The notes below the pieces were generated by a model, which worked only from the letters and a program-made list of their open reading frames with translations, searched no databases and had not been told where the DNA came from. Shown piece by piece: positions 1 to 4,633 of a stretch of DNA of 6,729 bases. The position numbers were made by a program, and so were the translations under genes. The DNA comes from an uncultured Collinsella sp. (GTDB taxonomy: Bacteria; Actinomycetota; Coriobacteriia; Coriobacteriales; Coriobacteriaceae). The first letter of the stretch is position 1; the number at the start of each line of letters is the position of its first letter. Location of the stretch: assembly GCA_902388545.1 (NCBI GenBank), contig CABMPS010000110.1, forward strand, positions 1 to 6,729, read 5' to 3'.

Positions 1-1301
1 TGACGCCCGTCAAGCGCGGGCTCGCCCGCCTGCTCCACGGCGAGCGACTCGCCGGTGCGCATGCACCAGGCGGCACGGCGGCCCCAAACCAGGGACTCGA
101 GCAGGCTGTTGGAAGCCAGGCGATTCTTGCCGTGAACGCCGTTGCAGGCCGTCTCGCCCGCGGCGTAGAGCTCGGGCATCGAGGTGCGGCCGTCCTTATC
201 GACCCATACGCCACCCATAAAGTAGTGCTGCGTGGGCGTAACGGGGATGGGCTCGTCCAAGATGTCGCGGCCGTCCTCCAGGCAGCGCGCGCGAATGTTG
301 GCAAAGTGCCCGGTCACCACATCGCGCTCGACGGGGGCAAAACTCAGCCACTCGTGCTCGGTACCGTCCTGCTTCATCTGCTCGCGAATAGCGGCAGCGA
401 CCACATCGCGCGGCTGAAGCTCGTCGGTAAAGCGCTCGCCGGCGGCGTTGAGCAAAATCGCGCCCTCGCCGCGGCAGCTCTCGCTGATCAGGAAGGTGCG
501 ACCCGGCTGCGGCGAGAACAGCCCCGTGGGGTGAATCTGCACGTAGTCCAGGTGCTCCATCTTAATGCCATGCTCCTGAGCGATGTAGCATGCATCGCCC
601 GTGAGCTGCGGGTAGTTAGTCGAATGGTCGTACACGCCGCCGATACCGCCTGTCGCCCACAGCGTGCGGCGGGCATGAATCTTAAACGGCTCGCCGGCAT
701 GCACGCCCTCGGCGGCATTTGCCAGCTCGTCGGCGGGACGAACCGAGTTGTCCTCGTCCACGGAAACGGCGACGACACCGACACACACCGTGACGCCGTC
801 ACGCTCGCCCGTCAGGATGTCGGTCATGGCCACGTGCTCCAAAATCTGCACGTTATCCAGCTTGCGAACGGCCTGGAGCAGCTTGGTCGTGATCTCCTTG
901 CCCGTAATGTCGGCATGGAAGGCAATACGCGGACGGCTGTGCGCGCCCTCGCGGGTAAAGTTGAGGCTGCCGTCGGCCTTGCGCTCAAAATCCACGCCCA
1001 TCGCTAGCAGGTCGTTGATGACCGAACGGCTCGAACGGATCATGATGTCGACGCTCTCGCGGCGATTCTCGTAGTGGCCGGCGTGCATGGTGTCCTCAAA
1101 GAAGGCATCGTAGTCCGAGCCCTCGGGCAGTACGCAGATACCGCCCTGCGCGAGCATCGAATCGCACTCGTCGACAGCGCCCTTGGAGAGCATGATCACG
1201 CGCGTGCTCGTCGGCAGATTGAGGGCCGCGTACAGGCCCGCCACGCCACAGCCGGCAATGACGACGTCGCACTCCATGTCGGGGTATTGTTTGGTTTCCA
1301 C
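1..1301 (-). CDS. nadB: L-aspartate oxidase, C-terminus beyond window
   Basis: FAD-dependent cytoplasmic enzyme that oxidises L-aspartate to iminoaspartate, the first step of de novo NAD synthesis. About 433 codons are present (family about 530), so the flavoprotein core is here and the C-terminal helical domain is cut by the left edge. Visible motifs: the dinucleotide-binding GCGVAG at residues 17-22, the SKGAVDE and AQGGI stretch at 39-55, EGAHSRPRI, HPTG at 257-260, SCRGEGA with Arg277, and HGKNRLASNSLLE at 390-402, all typical of NadB and the succinate dehydrogenase flavoprotein fold. The start is a GTG chosen because GGGAGAGG lies 6 bases upstream; the next in-frame Met is only 7 residues before the nucleotide-binding motif. 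It follows nadA after 56 bases, so the two are probably cotranscribed and their products act in sequence. The AQGGI motif continues as ICV where many homologues have IAA, a minor difference. Confidence 0.95.
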   Translation of the reverse strand, partial: METKQYPDMECDVVIAGCGVAGLYAALNLPTSTRVIMLSKGAVDECDSMLAQGGICVLPEGSDYDAFFEDTMHAGHYENRRESVDIMIRSSRSVINDLLAMGVDFERKADGSLNFTREGAHSRPRIAFHADITGKEITTKLLQAVRKLDNVQILEHVAMTDILTGERDGVTVCVGVVAVSVDEDNSVRPADELANAAEGVHAGEPFKIHARRTLWATGGIGGVYDHSTNYPQLTGDACYIAQEHGIKMEHLDYVQIHPTGLFSPQPGRTFLISESCRGEGAILLNAAGERFTDELQPRDVVAAAIREQMKQDGTEHEWLSFAPVERDVVTGHFANIRARCLEDGRDILDEPIPVTPTQHYFMGGVWVDKDGRTSMPELYAAGETACNGVHGKNRLASNSLLESLVWGRRAAWCMRTGESLAVEQAGEPALDGR

Positions 1302-1307
1302 AGGAAT

Positions 1308-1315
1308 CCTCTCCC
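1308..1315 (-). promoter_or_regulatory. Ribosome binding site of nadB
   Basis: GGGAGAGG on the minus strand, 6 bases before the GTG at 1301. It decides the start of nadB, which lacks an upstream ATG. It sits only 4 bases downstream of the 35-bp palindrome, so a hairpin in the mRNA would end right next to the ribosome binding site. Confidence 0.75.
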
Positions 1316-1319
1316 TTGT

Positions 1320-1354
1320 AATGTGACATGCGGGACTGTCCCTCATGTCACATT
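1320..1354. repeat. 35-bp near-perfect palindrome between nadA and nadB
   Basis: The outer arms AATGTGACATG (1320-1330) and CATGTCACATT (1344-1354) are perfect reverse complements. The interior is itself a palindrome, GGGAC-T-GTCCC (1332-1342), on the same axis at 1337. Only one pair (1331 with 1343) fails to match in all 35 bases. No U-rich tract follows on the nadA-nadB transcript, so it is not a standard terminator. It could be a REP-type or other dispersed intergenic repeat, a protein-binding palindrome, or an mRNA hairpin that modulates nadB expression or protects the nadA message. The symmetry is directly visible; the role is not. Confidence 0.85.
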
Positions 1355-1357
1355 GTT

Positions 1358-2383
1358 CTAGCGCGCTGCGTACTCGAGCATACGGTCGAGCGTGAGCTTG
1401 GCCTGGTCTGCCGCCTCGTCCGAGACGCCGATCTGCACCTCGCCCTCGCCCGTCTCCAGGCAGCGCACGAGCTTTTCGAGCGTGATGAGGTCCATGTTGA
1501 CGCAGGTGGGCTGCACCGCGGGGAAGTGGAACTTCTTGCCGGTGCCCTGGCAGCGGCGCTCGAGCTCGTAGAGCACGCCGCGGACCGTCACGATAATGAA
1601 CTCGCTGGCGTCGGACTCCTCGGCATACTTGATGATGCCGGCGGTGGAGCCGATGTAGTCGGCCTCGGCCAGGACGTCGGCCTTGCACTCAGGATGCGCC
1701 AGCACGAGCGCGTCGGGGTGGGCCTCCGTCGCGTCGACGATCTGCTCGACGGTGATGATGTGATGGCGCGGGCAGTAGCCGTTGTTGAGGATGACGTGCT
1801 TTTGCGGCACCTGCTCGGCTACGAAGCGGCCCAGGTTTTGGTCGGGGATGAACAGGACGTGCTGCTGCGGCAGCTCGGACACGATCTTGACGGCGTTGGA
1901 GCTGGTGACGCACACGTCGCTCCAGCTCTTGATCTCGACCGTGGAGTTGACGTAGCAGACCACGGCAAGGTCGTCACCGTACTCGGCGCGCGCCGCGTCG
2001 ACCGTCTCGCGCTTGACCATGTGAGCCATGGGGCAGTCCGCGCCCGGCTCGGGCAGCAGCACGGTCTTGGTGGGGTTGAGCAGCTTGGCACTCTCGCCCA
2101 TAAACTCCACGCCGCACAGCACGATAGTCTGCTGCGGCAGGCTCTTGGCGAGTTTTGCCAGGTAGAAACTGTCGCCGACGTAATCGGCAACGGCTTGGAC
2201 CTCGGGCGCCACATAGTAGTGCGCCAGGATTACCGCGTCACGTTGGGCTTTTAGTTGCTGAATGGCCTCGACGAGCTCTGCGGGCACCAGTGCCGCGCGC
2301 TCCGTTGCCGTCGTTGCCGATGCTAGGCCGGCCGCGATATCGCGTGCAAGCTCCGATGCATCCATGTTCGCGCTCTGTGCCAT
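1358..2383 (-). CDS. nadA: Quinolinate synthase
   Basis: NadA condenses iminoaspartate from NadB with dihydroxyacetone phosphate to give quinolinate, using a 4Fe-4S cluster in the cytoplasm. The 341-residue protein has the expected length and shows the three repeated folds of the family. The probable cluster ligands are Cys117 (ADCPMA), Cys204 (NGYCPRH) and Cys294 (QPTCVNM). Other hallmarks are HYY at 55-57, CGVEFMGESAKLLNP at 90-104, CYVNST at 143-148, SSNAV at 161-165, HPEC at 230-233 and GSTAGI at 245-250. The first 35 residues are an Ala-rich extension before the conserved core. The start taken is the ATG at 2383, 7 bases after AGAGAGG; an adjacent in-frame TTG (2384-2386) is possible but too close to the ribosome binding site. 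It is the first gene of a nadA-nadB operon, with a promoter and operator candidate just upstream. The extra Cys90 and the VRGVLYEL stretch are within family variation. Confidence 0.97.
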   Translation of the reverse strand: MAQSANMDASELARDIAAGLASATTATERAALVPAELVEAIQQLKAQRDAVILAHYYVAPEVQAVADYVGDSFYLAKLAKSLPQQTIVLCGVEFMGESAKLLNPTKTVLLPEPGADCPMAHMVKRETVDAARAEYGDDLAVVCYVNSTVEIKSWSDVCVTSSNAVKIVSELPQQHVLFIPDQNLGRFVAEQVPQKHVILNNGYCPRHHIITVEQIVDATEAHPDALVLAHPECKADVLAEADYIGSTAGIIKYAEESDASEFIIVTVRGVLYELERRCQGTGKKFHFPAVQPTCVNMDLITLEKLVRCLETGEGEVQIGVSDEAADQAKLTLDRMLEYAAR

Positions 2384-2418
2384 CAAGGCCCCTCTCTTTT
2401 GGCGAATCTTGGGGCTTT

Positions 2419-2447
2419 AGTATGACACCTAGGTTTACAGCTGACAA
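2419..2447 (-). promoter_or_regulatory. Predicted sigma-70-type promoter of nadA
   Basis: Minus-strand -35 TTGTCA (2442-2447, 5 of 6 to consensus) and -10 CATACT (2419-2424, 4 of 6) are separated by exactly 17 bases. This predicts a start of transcription near 2412 and a leader of about 28 bases before the nadA ATG. The whole spacer lies inside the 19-bp inverted repeat, which fits control by a repressor that blocks RNA polymerase. Confidence 0.6.
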
Positions 2448-2468
2448 GACAGCTGTAAACCTAGGTGT
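2425..2468. promoter_or_regulatory. Perfect 19-bp inverted repeat, candidate NAD-operon operator
   Basis: ACACCTAGGTTTACAGCTG (2425-2443) and its exact reverse complement (2450-2468) are separated by 6 bases. Each arm also contains two smaller palindromes, ACCTAGGT and CAGCTG, so several dimer-binding registers are possible. The repeat covers the -35 box and spacer of the nadA promoter and ends 41 bases before the ATG. A position overlapping the promoter argues for a repressor site. Regulators of nadA-nadB in other Gram-positives include NiaR (YrxA); assigning this site to NiaR is inference, because no regulator gene is in the window. As a hairpin it has no following U-tract, so attenuation is less likely. 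Confidence 0.7.
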
Positions 2469-2487
2469 AAAGTTGAAATAAAGATTC

Positions 2488-2556
2488 AATCATGCGGCAG
2501 GTCCATTTTCGAACTGGCAAGCTGAGGACAGCCGAAAATGGACCCGCCCCATGATT
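2488..2556. repeat. Imperfect 24-bp inverted repeat with 21-base loop
   Basis: The inner arms GGTCCATTTTCG (2500-2511) and CGAAAATGGACC (2533-2544) are perfect complements. The pairing continues outward to 2488 and 2556 with only two mismatches (2499 with 2545 and 2495 with 2549). Just downstream a small CGGGC-A-GCCCG hairpin is followed by TTTT (2557-2571). No gene ends here on either strand, so a terminator role is hard to support. It may be a dispersed palindromic repeat. Confidence 0.7.
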
Positions 2557-2589
2557 CGGGCAGCCCGTTTTGTCCTGGACCAAGGGGCA

Positions 2590-2798
2590 GTGGTCAAAAA
2601 GGGCCAAATATGAGTACTGTCACCAAATTAGTAGCATCGATTTTCCGGTCCAGAGCAGCAAAATCGCCTTGTTTGGAGCCCGATCGCGACTCTGAAGAAC
2701 GAAAATCGATGCACTTTTGGCCTCTGGCACCGATTTTTGAGGCCATTTGGCTGCCACCAAACTGGTAACAGTACTCATATTTGGCCTTTTTTGACCAC
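2590..2798. repeat. 209-bp MITE-like element with 47-bp inverted arms
   Basis: The left arm (2590-2636) and right arm (2752-2798) are reverse complements at 41 of 47 positions, with one mismatch in the first 31. The shared core contains GGCCAAATATGAGTACTGT. Nested inside are a perfect 12-bp inverted pair, GCATCGATTTTC (2634-2645) with GAAAATCGATGC (2701-2712), and a 7-bp pair TGGCCTC (2718-2724) with GAGGCCA (2739-2745). Because of the symmetry both strands carry a 52-codon ORF starting MSTVT (2610-2768 plus, 2778-2620 minus), each with a GG-containing AAGG sequence 6 bases before the ATG. No transposase is encoded and no clear target duplication is seen at the ends. The reading as a non-autonomous element or structured-RNA locus is inference; the symmetry is seen directly. 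Confidence 0.65.
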
Positions 2799-2820
2799 CG
2801 GGTTTCCGGCAAACCCCAAA

Positions 2821-2852
2821 AGCGGGTCCGGATCGCTCGATCCGGACCCGCT
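2821..2852. repeat. GC-rich 15-bp perfect hairpin
   Basis: AGCGGGTCCGGATCG (2821-2835) pairs exactly with 2838-2852 around a 2-base centre. Read on the minus strand the stem is followed by UUU and then GGGG, so it resembles a weak or decayed rho-independent terminator. On the plus strand GGGGG follows. A smaller stem, GGGTTT (2800-2805) with AAACCC (2811-2816), lies between it and the 209-bp element. No intact gene ends into it from either side. Confidence 0.6.
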
Positions 2853-2943
2853 GGGGGTAGCGAGCACAATCGAGGTGTAAGAAGCAAGAGAGGGCCATCG
2901 CCTAGAATCGTCAGCGCCTAGATATTCAACGAGAGGAAAGACA

Positions 2944-3340
2944 GTGGTCCGCAGCGACATGCTACCCCAGCCGGACCGGGGGCTCGGCCTCGACCGGCCC
3001 CAGACCGAGGCATTTCACCGACGAGTTCAAGAGGAAGATAGTCGATCTCCACAACGCCGGAAAGCCCAGGCGCGAGGCCATGGACGAGTGCGACCTCGAC
3101 AAGAGCACCGTGGAGAGGCGGGTCAAGTCGATAAACGAGACCGGCTCGCCGCGCGCCGCCGACAACCGCACGCCCGAGTAGAACCGGATCCTGGAGCCCG
3201 AGCGCGAGAACCGCAGGCTCCGGATGGAGGTCGACGTCTTAAGACGAGCGGCGCCAGCATACGCTCGGAAGTCAGGGCCATGGCGGCCAACGGGGGGGGC
3301 CGCTGCCCCATATCGGCGCAGCGCTGGCATCGAGGCCTTC
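2944..3340 (+). pseudogene. Decayed IS3-family transposase remnant (orfA plus start of orfB)
   Basis: After GAGAGG (2931-2936) and a GTG at 2944, a short leader is followed, in a shifted frame from about 3008, by RHFTDEFKRKIVDLHNAGKP and a helix-turn-helix with DLDKSTVERRVK, typical of IS3-family OrfA. The frame carries an in-frame TAG at 3179-3181, where GAG is the likely ancestor, and continues through the leucine-zipper-like part (ENRRLRMEVDVLRRAA). The -1 frame then shows RSEVRAMAANGGGRCPISAQ, the usual start of OrfB, and homology ends at 3340 against the neighbouring IS. At least one frameshift, one nonsense change and a 3' truncation make it non-functional. It differs from the intact element beside it in sequence and orientation, so it is an older, separate insertion. 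Its own left terminal repeat could not be identified. Confidence 0.75.
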
Positions 3341-3367
3341 TGACCTGTGTCAAGATTTCGGACACGC
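3341..3367. repeat. IS terminal inverted repeat, orfB-proximal end
   Basis: This 27-base end begins TGACCTGT and closes with TTTCGGACACGC. It matches the reverse complement of the other end at 22 of 27 positions, with the differences clustered at positions 9 and 12-15. Confidence 0.85.
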
Positions 3368-3379
3368 AAGCTCGAGGAA

Positions 3380-4249
3380 TCAAGCGGCCATAGGCATGGC
3401 CTCGGGCTTGGGCTCGGTTCTCTCGAAGAAGGCCGCCATGGCCTCGGCCGGCACCTTGTAGCCGATCGTCGAGCGGGGCCTTCGGCGGTTGTAGTACGCC
3501 TCGATGAACTCGACCACCGCGTGCTTGGCGGAATCCCTGGTCGGGAAGCTGCGCCTGTAGTACATCTCGTTCTTCAGCGTGGCGAGGAACGACTCGGCCA
3601 CCGCGTTGTCGTGGCAGTTGCCGGTGCGGCTGCAGGACAGCCGCACGTCGTTGTCGCGCGCCCATTCGGCCAGAAGCCTGCTGGTGTACTGGGCGCCGCG
3701 GTCGGCGTGGAATATCGCGTTGCCGGCCACGTAGCCGCGCGATTTGGCCGACGCCAGCGCCGAAACCACGATGTCGGCGGTCATGCGCTCGGAGAGCGAC
3801 CAGCCCACCACCATGCGGGTGTTGAGGTCGATGACCGTCGACAGGTACAGCCATCCCTCGCCGGTGCGCAGGTAGGTGATGTCGCCCACGAGCTTGTAGG
3901 TTGGAACGGGACTGGTGAAGTCGCGGCTCACCAGGTCGGGCCGGGGCCTGGCCTTCGGGTCGGGGATGGTGGTGCGCTTCCTGGCGTTGGGCGTGCAGCC
4001 GCGTATTCCCAGCTCGTGCATCAGCTTGCGCACCCTGTACAGGGTCAATCCGGAGAACTCGCCGGGCAGGAAGCATTTCACGAACCTGCGGTCCGACTCC
4101 AGCCACACGCGCCGGACCGCCTCGCGCTCGGCCAACCAGTTTTCTCGCGGGCAGCCGTTGGAGAGCCACGAGTAGAAGCCCGATCGGCTCACGCCGAGCA
4201 CGCGGGCCATCATTTTCACCGGGAATTCGGCCTTCTCCGCCAACATCAT
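3380..4249 (-). CDS. IS3-family transposase OrfB (DDE integrase domain)
   Basis: Catalytic part of the transposase, which cleaves and joins the IS ends. Counted from the ATG at 4249 (289 residues), residues 8-30 hold a helix-turn-helix (MMARVLGVSRSGFYSWL), followed by a linker and an RNase H-like rve core. The catalytic triad is visible as Asp123 (GDITYL), Asp183 (HADRGAQYTS) and Glu219 (AVAESF), with the family's 35-residue gap between the second Asp and Glu. The YNRRRPRSTIGYKVPAEA tail is also typical. The frame is open upstream through orfA in the -1 register, so the active enzyme is probably an OrfAB fusion made by frameshifting; the ATG at 4249 is only the first plausible independent start, and no good ribosome binding site precedes it. 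No catalytic residue is missing, so it appears functional. Confidence 0.9.
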   Translation of the reverse strand: MMLAEKAEFPVKMMARVLGVSRSGFYSWLSNGCPRENWLAEREAVRRVWLESDRRFVKCFLPGEFSGLTLYRVRKLMHELGIRGCTPNARKRTTIPDPKARPRPDLVSRDFTSPVPTYKLVGDITYLRTGEGWLYLSTVIDLNTRMVVGWSLSERMTADIVVSALASAKSRGYVAGNAIFHADRGAQYTSRLLAEWARDNDVRLSCSRTGNCHDNAVAESFLATLKNEMYYRRSFPTRDSAKHAVVEFIEAYYNRRRPRSTIGYKVPAEAMAAFFERTEPKPEAMPMAA

Positions 4250-4263
4250 CCGGTAGCATGCGG

Positions 4264-4548
4264 CTACGCCTGGCTTTTGGCGAAGAAGGCCGCGGCTTTT
4301 TTCAAGAAGGCGTTCTCCATCTCGAGCTCGCGTATGCGCCTTTTCGCCTCGCGAAGCTCGCGGTCCTCGGCCTTGGGGTCGGGCCCGCCGGCAAGCTCGC
4401 GCCGGCGGTTCTGCACCCACTTGTTCACGGTCTTGGAATTCAGGCCCAGTTCTGCGCAGCATTCCGTTATCGGCCTGCCCGTCGAGATGATGTAGTCGGC
4501 GGTCTCGCGCCTGAACTCGTCGGTGTACTTGGCGGCTGGGTTGGACAT
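4264..4548 (-). CDS. IS3-family transposase OrfA (HTH and leucine zipper)
   Basis: This 94-residue DNA-binding subunit recognises the IS ends. Residues 7-20 (KYTDEFRRETADYI) and about 24-48 (ITECCAELGLNSKTVNKWV) form the helix-turn-helix of the HTH_8 transposase type. Residues 58-88 are a charged heptad region (ELREAKRRIRELEMENAFLKK) that would form the zipper used for dimerisation. The start ATG at 4548 is preceded by GAGAGGA 9 bases upstream. The frame stops at a TAG (4264-4266) about 30 bases after an A6 run where the shift into orfB must happen. OrfA alone usually acts as a regulator of transposition in this family. Confidence 0.9.
   Translation of the reverse strand: MSNPAAKYTDEFRRETADYIISTGRPITECCAELGLNSKTVNKWVQNRRRELAGGPDPKAEDRELREAKRRIRELEMENAFLKKAAAFFAKSQA
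4297..4302 (-). promoter_or_regulatory. Predicted -1 frameshift site (A6) joining OrfA to OrfB
   Basis: On the minus strand AAAAAA is read as AAA AAA GCC in the orfA frame; one base back gives GAA AAA AGC, the orfB frame. The overlap between the two frames and this run are where IS3-family elements shift. The phase is not the canonical A AAA AAG, so slippage of a single tRNA or polymerase slippage adding one A are both possible. Confidence 0.6.
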
Positions 4549-4606
4549 AGCATACCGTCCTCTCGGTCGTCGATGAATGCATTCTAAAGGATTGGGCCTC
4601 TAGCAT

Positions 4607-4633
4607 GCGTGTCCGAAAAGACGATACAGGTCA
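4607..4633. repeat. IS terminal inverted repeat, orfA-proximal end
   Basis: Reverse complement reads TGACCTGTATCG... to CGGACACGC, matching the other end at 22 of 27 positions. Its outermost three bases (TCA on the plus strand) serve as the TGA stop codon of the adjacent minus-strand membrane-protein gene. Confidence 0.85.

Larger units (their letters stand above)
2387..2943. other. Gene-free spacer rich in inverted repeats
   Basis: No reading frame here resembles a known protein. The segment next to nadA holds its promoter and operator; the remainder is taken up by three successive inverted-repeat structures (2488-2556, 2590-2798 and 2821-2852) and the leader of the decayed transposase gene, with GAGAGG at 2931-2936. 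A run of such structures between a housekeeping operon and IS remnants suggests a hot spot for small repeat insertion. Confidence 0.6.
3341..4633 (-). mobile_element. Intact IS3-family insertion sequence, 1293 bp
   Basis: Imperfect terminal inverted repeats bound a two-frame transposase on the minus strand. The ends have the TG...CA termini usual for the IS3 family, and size and gene order (orfA, then orfB in the -1 frame, joined by frameshifting) also fit. A -10-like TAGAAT (minus strand, 4581-4586) lies upstream of orfA. Bases flanking the ends (TTC before 3341, GAC after 4633) are not a direct repeat, and the two flanks come from unrelated sequences: an older IS remnant on one side and a membrane-protein gene on the other. 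The element is structurally complete and may still be mobile. The exact ISfinder name cannot be given from sequence alone. Confidence 0.88.

Noticed and set aside
132..1007. Long plus-strand open frame opposite nadB (291 codons)
   Set aside because: It is a high-GC shadow of nadB; the minus strand has all conserved NadB motifs, and the plus-strand product resembles nothing.
1328..2254. Plus-strand 308-codon frame opposite nadA
   Set aside because: Antisense shadow of nadA, with Val/Leu/Asp-rich low-complexity composition and no ribosome binding site.
2538..2768. Confident protein-coding annotation of the MSTVT ORFs
   Set aside because: Mirror-image ORFs arise automatically from the inverted arms; without conservation or expression data they are reported as part of the repeat only.
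2590..2798. CRISPR array or tandem repeat
   Set aside because: The repeats are inverted and present as two arms only; no regularly spaced direct repeats and no cas genes.
2821..2852. Firm call of a rho-independent terminator
   Set aside because: The stem is excellent but only a few U residues follow on the minus strand, then G4, and no intact gene leads into it; kept as a hairpin only.
3123..4259. Minus-strand frame of 378 codons overlapping OrfB
   Set aside because: Arg/Ala/Pro-rich product in a different frame from the DDE domain and crossing the IS boundary; an out-of-frame shadow.
3347..4495. Plus-strand 382-codon frame across the IS
   Set aside because: Antisense of the transposase; the minus strand has the DDE catalytic residues with correct spacing.
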